Of a stretch of DNA of 64,000 bases, positions 1 through 10,559 are shown in pieces. The stretch spans positions 372,001 to 436,000 of the forward strand of contig MCFH01000002.1 in the NCBI GenBank assembly GCA_002104945.1, in the 5' to 3' direction. Origin of the DNA: Piromyces finnis. Taxonomy: Eukaryota > Neocallimastigomycota > Neocallimastigomycetes > Neocallimastigales > Neocallimastigaceae. The notes below the pieces were generated by a model that was given only the letters and a program-made list of their open reading frames with translations, was not told the origin of the DNA and searched no databases. The stretch's first letter is position 1, and the number at the start of each line of letters is the position of its first letter. The position numbers were made by a program, and so were the translations under genes.

Positions 1-336
1 GCTGTCACCGATGATATATGTAATACTATTGCAAATAATTGTAAAAATTTAACTAGTTTAGGATTCCGTGGATGTGTTCAAATTACAGGTAAAAAATATA
101 TATATATTATTAAAATAATTCTCAATATTAATTCTATAATTATTCTTAAAATTATTTATATATAAATTACTCCTATGATATTAAAAGATGAGGGAATTGA
201 TATATTATTAAATAATAAATCAAATTTGAAAAAGATTAATTGTTCGCAATGTTCAAATATTTCAAATGAAAAAAGAAAATACATTGAAAGTAAAGGAATA
301 GAACTTTTAAATAATCAATTATTAATCGCATTTTGA
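1..336 (+). CDS. Leucine-rich-repeat protein, C-terminal part (5' truncated by window)
   Basis: This is the 3' end of a gene that enters from the left. Exon 1..88 and exon 188..336 are joined by a 99-bp intron (GT at 89, AG at 186-187). The junction codon is G+AT, giving an uninterrupted frame that ends at TGA 334-336. The peptide has the cysteine-containing LRR pattern of the F-box/LRR (AMN1, FBXL, Grr1-like) family: a helix ending NCKNLTSLGFRGC, then QITDEGI across the splice junction, then LKKINCSQCSNIS. In these proteins LRRs recruit substrates to SCF ubiquitin ligases or mitotic-exit regulators. No F-box is visible because the N-terminus lies outside the window, so the exact subfamily is open. 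The last repeat is followed by about 20 non-repeat residues. Confidence 0.72.
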
Positions 337-469
337 TTATAATATCACAAAATTTTTAAAATCCTACTATTATTTTCTTTATTCTCACGTAAATAATTTA
401 TATTTATATTTATAAATTAAGAAAGCCTTTAGAGTTTAAAATATAAATTAATATAAATAAATAAATAAA

Positions 470-500
<31 letters not shown>

Positions 501-896
501 ATTATATAATAAATAGAAATAAATATTATAAAAAAAGATAATATATATACAAAAAAAAATAAAAAATAAAAAATTCTACTCTTTATTTTTTTTTTTTTTT
601 TTTCTAATATTATTTTTTTTTATTTATTTACTTAATAATAATAAATGTAAATTAAATATTACTGATATATTTATATATATAATTTAAGATTATTGATATT
701 AATGTGGGATAATTATAAAGTATAGATAAAAATAATATATGATTAATTATAAATAAGATATAAAATACAATAAGAAAAAAAAAATAGGTCTTAAGATAGA
801 ATATTGATTTTAATTAATAAATATATAATAAATAATTATGAAAAAAAAAAAAAAAAGATTATATGTTAATGTTTGTTATAAAAAAAAAATAGTATT
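337..896. other. Non-coding A+T-rich spacer
   Basis: This is the convergent spacer between the 3' ends of the LRR gene (+) and the Sel1-repeat gene (-). It holds poly-A and poly-T runs, including a long A-tract near 470-497 and a T-tract near 588-603. I see no open frame or structured element. It presumably contains both polyadenylation regions. Confidence 0.6.
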
Positions 897-3800
897 TTAA
901 TTTGATCCTTTAAAGAATTTTTTAAATCCAAAACCAAATGATTTCTTTGAATCTTTAATTTTGTCCTTATCTTTTTTAATTTTTTTACTTTCTGAGGTGA
1001 ATTTTGTTTTAGTGTCCTCTACTTCTTCAACAATTTTTTCGGTGATAATATTATCAGCATCTTTAAATGGTATATCATCATTTTCTGTAGCACGACTAGC
1101 TTCATCAATTGCTTCTAATATAGATCTATCTTCAGGTTCTTCTTCATACAAATTTTCAAAAATAGATAATTTATCATTATTGATATCCATTTTTTCCTTT
1201 ACATTATCTACTTTTTCATCAATTTCCTTTACTTCTGATGTATTTTTATCTTCTTTGATTTTTTCTCCAATTTTCTCAATACCTTCACTGGCTTTAGTTG
1301 CAGCAATTTCAATTCCATCCTTTATATTATTTCCTAATTCCTTTGATTTTTGACCTATACTCTTAAATCCATCTTTGGTTTTTTCACTAAGATTCTTTAA
1401 GATATTGTCAGTAAAACCAGAGGAATTAGTAGTTTCTTTAACATTGTCCTTAACATCATTTTCTAATTCTGTGGCTTTTTCTGAAATATTTTTTACTTCA
1501 CTATTTAAATCATTGTTTTGTTCCTCAAAATTAGTGGTATCTTTTACTTCATCTTTAACATCATTACTTATTTCTTTCACTTTATCTGTTACATCTTCAA
1601 CTGTATCTTTCGTATCATTTTTTAATTCCTTGGTTTTATGACCTAAATTATTAAATCCATCTTTAGTTTTTTCTCCAAGATTCTTTAATCCTTTACCAAC
1701 TTTACTTTCTCCAACTTTATCAGCTGTAGCTTCAATTCCATCCTTCATATCACTTCCTAATTCCTTTGTCTTACGACCTAAATTTTTAAGACCATCTTTG
1801 GTCTTTTCACCAAAGTTTTTAAGTTTATTACTACTATTGGTATCTTCTTTATCCTTTTCGCTTTTATTCTTTATACTATCTTTCATGTTATTTCCTAACT
1901 CTTTTGTTTTATGACCAATATTTTTAAATCCATCTTTAGTTTTTTCACTTAAACTCTTGAGCTTACTACTTGTGGCATGATGTTCTTTAGCATCATCTTC
2001 AACACTATTTTTTAATTCATTGGATTTTTCGGAAGTATTTTTAATATCATGTCCTAATTCTTTAGTTTTTTCTCCAAGTTTTTTTATTCCTTCACCTGCT
2101 TTACTTGTAGAATGATCTATTCCTTCTTTTATATCACTACCTATTTCTTTTGTTTTACGACCTAAACTCTTAAAACCGCCCTTGGTTTTTTCTCCAAAAC
2201 TTTTTAATTTACTTTTACTATTAATAGAATCAGCTTTATCTTTTATTTCTCCTTCTGGTTCATTGTTTTTATCTGAATTACTTATTATTCCATTCTTAAT
2301 TTCATTTCCTAATTCTTTAGTTTTACCTGGTATATTCTTTATACCATCTTTCATTTCACTACCTATTTCTACAGTCTTTTGTCCTAAATCTTTCAATCCA
2401 TCTTTGGTTTTTTCCCCAATATTTTTTGTAACTTTACCTACTTTACTTTCGCTAATCTTTTTAGTTGAATGATCAATACCACTTTTCATATTACTTCCAA
2501 TTTCCTTAGTTTTACTTCCTAAGCTTTTAAAACCATCTTTTGCTTTTTCACCAATACTTTTAAACTTACTTCCAGTTTTTTCATTTGAATTTTCAAACTC
2601 TTCTTTTACATCATTTTCAAATTTACTTGCTTTATCTGGAACACTTTTAATTTCATTCTTTATATCATTTTCTAATTCTTTTGAATTACGGTCAAGGCCT
2701 TTAATTTCATCTTGTGCTTTCTCAATATTTTTATTATCTTGATCATCTGTACTTTCACTTACTTTTTCAGCAATACTTCCGATACGATCTTTTATACCAC
2801 TACCAATCTTACTAGTTTTATTTGCAAAAGTTTTAATTCCATTCTTTGTCTTTTCACTGGCTTTATTAGTAACATTCTTTATATCATTACCAAAATCTTT
2901 TAATTCTTCTTTTGTTTTATTTTTAATATTATTTTGATCATCTTCTACTTTATTTTCGTCAATGACTTCATTTGATTTATCATTTTTCTTTTTATTTATG
3001 TTCTTTACCTTTTTAAATATATCAAACCCTTTTTTATTTTTTGGTGATGACTTTAATTCATTACTTTGATTTTCAGAGACATTTTTAATTTCTTCACCAA
3101 CGTTTTCCTTTTGTTTTGAAAACATATTACAACTGTTTACACTATTACTATATTCTGAACCAATAACTTTGTCTTCTAAAATATTTATTTCATTTGTTTC
3201 ATTCTTAATCATATCTTTTTCGTCATTATTATTTTCAATAATTACATTATATTCCTCCGATAATTGTTTTACTTTATTATTAATAATCTTTCTTTTTTCA
3301 TCTTCATCTAATTCTTTTTCTGGTTCATTTTCTGGTTCATTTTCTGGTTCATTTTCAGTTTCTTTTTCTTCTGATTTTTTTTCTGTTATATTATCACTTG
3401 AAAATAAAATCTTTGAATTATCATTAGTGTTAATTTGTTCTTCTATGGTATTAATAGAATTATCAGTATAATATGATTCTTCGATTAATGGAGAAAGTTT
3501 TAGCATTGTACCTGTTTTATTTCTATTGTTATTATTAATTCTTGAGTTATTTTGACTTGAACTACTCTGATTTCTATAATCATCTAATTGCTGATTATTA
3601 TTATCGAATGGATTATTATAACTATTTATATTACCTAATTAAAAAATATATCAAATTATAATTATTAATTTTTAAAAATCGTTATTATTAATATTTTATT
3701 ATTATTAATTTTTACCGTTAATTTTGGTTATTGAATGAGCATAAGAAGTATTATCTTCCTCTGGAGCTTTTCCTTTACCCTTACTTTTTCTTTGTGGTTT

Positions 3801-5012
3801 ATATAATACATATTGAACCTTGGCCTTAATCTTATTTGAAGCACTTGAGTTTCTTCTAATTAATTCTTCTTCTGCTTCTTCTTTCATTCTTTGGCGGCGT
3901 GCTTCTTTAACTAAAGCACGAGCTTCATCATTCATTGGCATATTTTTATAACCCTTAATAACCTCCCTTGCCATATTATCACCATTTATAGCTGCTTCTC
4001 TATAATACTTCATTGCAACATCTGGTTGTTTTGGGCATCCACCTTTACCGTCTTCAATATACTTTGCTAAACAATACATTGAACCGGCATGACCTTTGGT
4101 AGCTGCTGTTTTAAAACATTGTAATGCTTTCTCTTCATCACGTTCAATTACACCACCAAAACCGGAATCATAAAATAAACCTAGACAATATTCAGCCTCA
4201 ATATTACCTACTTCTCTTGCATCTTCGATAACATCAATTAATTGTTCTTCGGCCGCAAACATATCAACCTTATATCCTGCATTTGATAAATCACTATTCA
4301 TATTCCATACATAATTATCTTCTTCTTCATACATTTTATTCCACATATTTGAAACTTCTTTATCTACATTACATCCGAGAATACCTTTTGCATAGCATAC
4401 TGATAACTTTTTCATAGCTTTTGGAAATTTTTTATTGGCTGATATTGTATATAATTCAAGAGCTTTACTAGTATTTTGAGCTATACCAAAACCATTTTCG
4501 AAACAATGACCAAGATAATATTCGACACCACCAAAATCATTATTAGCCTTATATTTAATGGCACGTTTAAACCAAAATACAGCTTTTTCAAAATCTGGGT
4601 TTACTTTATAATAGCCTAGAAAAAAAATACCCATTAAATACATAGCTAATGGATGTTTTTCTTTAGCTGCCCAAGTAACAATATTTGTTATAATATTCGC
4701 TGGTTCTAATTCATATCCCTTTTTAGTATTGTAAGTATTTATTTTTATATATTTAATTTTTAAAATATATTTGCATAAGAGATTTTAGGGAAAAAAAAAT
4801 ACATATATTATCACATTAATACACATATTTTAAAAAAAAATTTTAATATGAATTATTCCATATATTCTAATTTACAATTATAAAATAATTGTTTTGTTAT
4901 CTACCTTTATTTTTTTTTTCTCTTCAGGGTTCTTTTTTGGTAATTTTATTTTTTCATTATCTTTTATTACATTTTGAGATATTTGTTGTTGATTAATTAT
5001 TTCTGAAGACAT
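897..5012 (-). CDS. Sel1-repeat protein with long C-terminal 11-residue amphipathic repeats
   Basis: Three exons on the minus strand: 4905..5012, 3716..4718 and 897..3634. Introns of 186 and 81 bp are phase 0 and phase 1, giving 1282 aa. The upstream intron must be removed, because a TAA (part of a TACTAA branch-point-like motif) lies in frame just before the acceptor. Residues about 37-300 hold roughly five Sel1-like TPR-type repeats (for example AEYCLGLFYDSGFGG and GSMYCLAKYIEDGKGG), as in fungal Skt5/Chs4 chitin-synthase activators and Hrd3-like scaffolds. After a charged, Asn-rich linker with an ENEP tandem repeat, residues about 600-1190 are 11-mer repeats of the type GEKTKDGFKSLGSKTKEIG. 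These recur about eight times and resemble synuclein, perilipin or LEA-group-3 amphipathic helices. The C-terminus is basic (KKFFKGSN) with no CAAX box, which argues against a simple Skt5 orthologue. A membrane-surface scaffold is inferred. I do not assign a symbol. Confidence 0.8.
3305..3350 (-). repeat. Short coding tandem repeat (ENEP units)
   Basis: A 12-bp unit is repeated about three and a half times inside the Sel1-repeat gene and encodes ENEPENEPENEP. The copies are identical at the nucleotide level, which suggests recent slippage in an acidic linker. Confidence 0.85.
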
Positions 5013-7103
5013 CTTTTATTTCAAAAATTTAATTTGTTATTCAAAATATAAATGTTTAAATGATTTCAATATATTTATAAATATAAAAGCCAAGTTAAAT
5101 TTTTGTTTGTTTTCAATTTAACTTTTTTAATTTTATTATTAATCCCTATTATTTTTAATAAAAAATAAATTCTGATTTTCTTTTTAATTTTGTTTTAAAT
5201 TTAATTATTGAAAAAATACATTATAAAAATTTCAATTCTATGGCTTTTTTTTTTTTTTGAAATTTTTATAATATATATAATAATAAGTATAAACTTTTTT
5301 TTTAATTTAAGGAATAATTATATGATTGTAATTGATAGAATTTGTTCTTTAATTTTAATTAATTATGAAAGATTTTGATTATTGTATAATTTGAAAATTA
5401 TTAGATAGTTTGGCCACTTTAAATTTTATTTTAATATTCTTATATGATTATGTAATATTTCCTTTTCTTTTTGCTTTGGTATTTTATGTACATTTAATAG
5501 TTTACTATTTCATTTATATAAATATACTTTTTTATAACAAACAATTAAACAATCTTTTTTTTTTTTTTTGATATTAAGAATAAAATATATATAAGGAAAG
5601 GAAAGGAATAAAAGGTAAAAAGGAAAAATTAATAAATGACTTTATTTAATTTTAATATTAAATATATAAATATATAATATATTACAATATATTATATAAT
5701 TTATTATTCAATTATTAAAATAAAAATATTAATATTAAAAATATTAAATTTTATGTAACAATTTTTATCACTCTAAATATAATAGAATGATAATAATATG
5801 ATGATAATTAATATTTATTAATATAATAATTAGTATAATAAATAATATAATAATTAGAATTATAATACTACAATAATACTATATCTATTATTAATAATTA
5901 CTTTTATAAAAGTTTTATAATCAAATAATTATTTCTTATTTTTACCTCCAAAAAAGTTACATTAATGTTTTTTTCATCCTATAAAAAAATTATGTTAGTT
6001 AATTCATAATATATTTTATAATATAAATATTTATTTTGATTATATTAAATCAATATATTTAATAAACGGTATTAATTTATTGTAATATATACTACTAAAA
6101 AGTTTTAATATAAAAAATAACACTTGATAGTATTAATAAATATATAAAAATTTTTTTGTGTAATGTTTTAAAATAATTTTAAATGTCAAAATGATATATC
6201 ATAAAATATTATTAAATAAAGTTTATATTTAATTTTAATTAATATAAATTTTATTAATAAAATGTTTACATAAAATAGGCAATTTGAATGCATGTGAAAT
6301 AAATTAAATATACCTTTCATGTTAAAATTCAAGTTTTTATCGAGGTGTATGGGTGTTCTTAATTCACTTATTTTCATACTGACCTTAGCCTAATGAGGAT
6401 ATATATTATTATAAGATATATATTATAATTATTGTTTATATTTGATTATTTAAATTGGTACATTTAAAATTATATTATTTTTTTATTCAAAACTACAACA
6501 GTATTTTATTGAAATACTTTTTTTTTAATTAAATGTAATAAAGTGGCATTTATATACTAAAATAACTTTAATTTCAATGTATATCAATTAAATATAAAAT
6601 ATAAAAATAATGATTTTATAAATGTTATAATAATTAGTAATTTTTTTTCTTACTTAAATGTTTCTTTTTTCTTTTTACTTTTATGTTAAATAAAGCAAGA
6701 TCAATAATTATTAATAAAAGTTAAATATCATTTTCATTACACCATATTAAAAAAAAAAAAAAAAAAAAAGGGATTTAAAATATTCTACTAAAATATTCTT
6801 TTTTGTAAATTAAAAAATTAATATATATATTTTAAATCATTGTAATAAAAAAAGTTTAAATACCATTAATATTTAATAAATATGATAAGATTTTTAATTC
6901 TTTATTGGCAAATCATAGATGTGAATTATAATATTATTACATTTATTTTACTTTTTGATAAAGATGTTTTTGTTTTTATATATTTAAATATAATTTTTAT
7001 TTTATTTTTTTTTTAGTAATTTCATGAATTTATAGTATTTATGATATTATTTATATAATTTAAATTGGTATAAGGTTGTTGTTGTTGTTGTTGTTTTTGT
7101 TGT
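5013..7103. other. A+T-rich intergenic region (about 2.1 kb)
   Basis: This lies between the start of the Sel1 gene and the end of the WD-repeat gene. It contains homopolymer runs and one 15-bp motif shared with the PPR gene upstream region (5409-5423). A 63-codon frame at 6186..6377 (-) begins with a plausible peptide (MKISELRTPIHLDKN) but turns into A+T-rich noise. I do not support it as a gene. Confidence 0.5.
5409..5423. promoter_or_regulatory. Candidate promoter motif TTTGGCCACTTTAAA (copy 1)
   Basis: This lies about 400 bp upstream of the Sel1-gene start, which is on the minus strand. The same 15-mer occurs about 70 bp upstream of the PPR gene ATG. A GC-rich core in such A+T-rich DNA is unlikely to recur by chance, but only two copies were found. 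The regulatory role is inference. Confidence 0.25.
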
Positions 7104-7353
7104 TTATGCTTCTGAGGATTTTTCTCGTTCCCAAACCTTTATTATTCCACTATTACAGCATGTAATTATCTATGAAATTTTAAAAATTATTTATAATAAT
7201 AACAATATTATGAATAGATTAATATTTAAATTATTAATATTTTAATAATACATTACAAAAAGGTAATTAATAATATTATATACCATATTTTCTTTTATAT
7301 CAAGTTCACAAATAGCAGAATCATATATACTTTTAGACTATAATAAATTTAAA

Positions 7354-7410
<57 letters not shown>

Positions 7411-9681
7411 CTTACTACTAATGGTATAACATTAGAAACTTCGTTTCTTGGTAAAACTTCATGATCTACTGAAACAATGGTTTTTTCTAAATCTACCTTT
7501 GATTTTCTAAAAGATTTCTATTATTTTTTTTATTTTTTATGAAAAGAGGTATATGTAAAATAATAATGATTTTTTTTATAATTATTAATAGGTATATTTG
7601 GGAACATCAATAGGATTATTGTATTATTAATAATTAACATACACTTCTTGGCCGAGGAATAGTATTAACACTAAATTCCCAAAGTAATAATTTGGCATCT
7701 TCACCAACACTTCCAAATCTATAACATCTATTAATCGAATTTGTTTTATCAAACATAATTGAATTAATCCATGAAGAATGGCCTTGACAACGTGCAACAA
7801 TATTTCCTTTATATGCCCATACAGATACTAAATCATCTTGTCCACCAGTAACAATAAATTTACCATCTGGACTCCAATCAACACATAGCATACCACCAAA
7901 ATAACTATGATATATATCACATAATCTTTAAATTTATATTAATATATATATATATTAGTTATTTAAAATAAATACATTGTGGTAGTATGTCATATTTATT
8001 CAATAAAGCCTTTTATTTTCTAATAATAATAAAAAAAAAAACTTACTGATTTGATGAATAATCAATAATTTTTAATGTTCCATCCATAGACGTTATGGCT
8101 ATATGATCAAGTTCCGGTGAAAATGAACAAGCTAAAAAGATATTCCAATTTTTTATATAATTGATTTTATTTAATATATGGTATTATAATATTTCTAGAA
8201 TTTATTTGTTATTTAAATTTTTCATTCTTACCAGTTATTTTTTTATCTGAAACTTTCCACCATTGATTTGGATTAGTTTCTGATAAATATTTATATGAGA
8301 AAAAGCTTATATAATAATATAATCAAAAAGTATATATTGTATATATTATATAACAATTTAAAAAAAAAAAAGTATTTTTAGTAATTTTACTTCTCTCTAT
8401 TTCTTTATATAAAATATATTGATGTTTACTTGTTATAATTAACTGGTACATCTGGTGGATTAAATGGAGTGGTATCTTCTTTGTCTTTATCAAATACCAT
8501 AACAACACCATTATTAAATGCAGCAATAAATTCATTTTCACTTTCTGGAATCCATTTAATTGCTGTACATGATGCTCTATTTAAACAACCATTTCTGTTG
8601 TATCTAGTATACTTTCCTGAAATTGGATTATATAGTATGATATCACCAGTATTAAAACCTTAAAAGTAAAATATTTAATGGGATTTCAAAAACAAAATAT
8701 AAAAGTATATATAATAATATTATTAATAATTAATTAGTTTTTTATTAAATATATAATATATTAGTTTTATATAAAAAGTACCTATGACAACATCAACTGA
8801 ACTAATATCTTTAGTAACTAAATTAACATCATGACATACAGGGAAAGCTTCATTGAAACAAATGCATGATAATGTAGTCTATTATTGAAATAAGATATAT
8901 TTTGATTAGTCACAACCGAGAAAAGGTTGTAAAATTTATTTTTGAAATTTTCTTTATTATTTTACCTTTGGTTTTAAATTATAATCTACTAAAAAGAAAC
9001 TTAAACCAATACTGAAGAATAAATATTCATTATTAGGTTTATTAATTTTACTTGTTAAAATTTTTGCTAATTTATCATTAGCAACGATTTTTAAAACGAA
9101 ATTATCTTTTATTGTACTTTTTTGTGGTCTTGGTTTAGCATTCTTTGGTTTTGCTATTAATATTAATTATATTTAAAATTTATATATATTTCTTAATATT
9201 TAATATGATTACAATATCTATATTGAATAGTATAATAATTCAATTAATATAAACAATACTATTAAAATTAATTAATACCTTCTGAGCATGGAATTTCAAT
9301 AAATTTTGTATCACCTTGTGTTGAATCATCTTGACCAAAATTTTTTTTGTTTAAAGATTCGGAGGAAGAGTTTCTAATTTCCACACTATCAGCATCGTAT
9401 GGTCTAGACTTTTTATTTTTTGGCTTTCTTTTTTCTTTTGGTTTTTTGAAATTTTCCCTAAGTTTATAAACATCTTCTACTTGATTGACAATTAAATCAT
9501 TAGACGATGAATCAACGGTGATAAGTGAAAAGGAAGGTAAATAATATTGATGTGGTTGAATGTCAAATTGAATTTCATCATTTAATTGATAATTATTTCC
9601 ATTTAATCCATGAAATGAATTTACAACATCTTTTCTCACTAATTGTTGAATAGAGGACGATGACGAACGTGCACTTTTCAT
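7104..9681 (-). CDS. CreC/WDR20-family WD40 protein (carbon-repression deubiquitinase partner)
   Basis: Ten exons, minus strand: 9279..9681, 8966..9153, 8782..8878, 8430..8658, 8232..8305, 8047..8131, 7643..7925, 7416..7517, 7284..7337, 7104..7169. They sum to 1581 nt, 526 aa, with all phases consistent. Diagnostic family stretches run across several junctions: FNTGDIILYNP, RASCTAIKWIPESEN, YFGGMLCVDWSPDGKFIVTGG, QGHSSWINSIMFD and YRFGSVGEDAKLLLWEF. These match Aspergillus CreC and animal WDR20/DMWD. CreC binds and stabilises the CreB (USP12/46-type) deubiquitinase in carbon catabolite repression, so this protein is probably a WD scaffold for a ubiquitin hydrolase. Exon 5 needs the acceptor at 8306-8307; the nearer AG would create an in-frame stop. 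The N-terminal about 135 residues are Ser/Asn/Lys-rich and probably disordered. Intron 7338-7415 is filled by an ATT array. Confidence 0.88.
7355..7410. repeat. (ATT)n microsatellite inside an intron of the CreC-like gene
   Basis: About 18 uninterrupted ATT units fill most of the intron 7338-7415. Read on the coding strand, they are a TAA array that starts just after the donor. Confidence 0.95.
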
Positions 9682-10559
9682 TATACCTTTTTATTTTTAA
9701 TTTTTATTTTTTATTTTATTTTTATTATTTTTTTTAAATTTTTACTTATCTTGTTTGGTTTGTTTTTTGTAAATATTTGTAAATAGAAAAAAAAAAAAAA
9801 AAAAAAAAAAAAACAGAGTAATATTATTAAAGTATTTAGAGGTTATTCCAAAAAATAAAAACTTTTTGTTAAATATACTTTAATTAATACAAAAACTGTT
9901 TTCAATTATTTGAGAATATTATATTTTCTTTTTCTTTTTTCGTTAATTATTAAATAGTTAAAAATGAAATTATTTTCTTTATTTATTATTAATATTATTT
10001 TTAAATATCCGAAGCGTATTATTTTACTATTGTTATTGATATTATTAGTATATAATGTATGAATTTATAATAACATTTTTTTTTTCTATTTGATATTATA
10101 TATTCTAATATGGATAATTGATAATAATAATAAATACATTTAAATTATATACAACAATAAAAAAAATAATAATTTCGAATTTAAAATATTAAATTGAAAT
10201 TTCAATATCTTAATTTGAAATCTGTTTTTTTTTTTTATTTTATTTTATTTTATTCTTTATTTTTTTTATTTAACTAATTTTATTTTGTTAAAATGTTTTG
10301 ATATAAATTTATTTATAAAAATTTTATAAATTATATAATTTAAAATTATCAAAAAAAAAAAATTTTTTTTTATATAAAAAAAAAATAATAAAAGATAAAA
10401 GCAAACTTTGAATGCATATATGATTTATTAATTATTCTCATAATATAGAAATGAAGATAAAAATAAAAAAGTCTATATAATATTGAATATAAAAGATAAA
10501 ATATGTTAAACTTTTATAAGGTAAAAAAAAAACAAAAGAAAAAAAGTTTGGTATTATAT
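9682..10559. other. Intergenic spacer
   Basis: This separates the start of the CreC-like gene from the stop of the first metallopeptidase-like gene. It holds a long A-tract near 9786-9813 and T-rich runs. I see no coding frame or structured RNA. It should contain the CreC-like promoter and the 3' UTR of the downstream-coordinate gene. Confidence 0.55.

Noticed and set aside
961-3471. Several plus-strand frames of 60-130 codons opposite the Sel1-gene tail
   Set aside because: They are antisense shadows of the biased GAA/AAA codon use; the minus frame shows repeats and splice continuity.
3705-4643. Sel1 region as a separate 312-aa gene
   Set aside because: A GT donor at 3715 and AG acceptor at 3635 restore one frame with the downstream 11-mer region, and upstream sequence in frame with the first Met is clearly coding.
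6186-6377. 63-codon minus-strand ORF in a large spacer
   Set aside because: Only the first 20 residues look coding; the rest is A+T-rich, and no splice partner was found.
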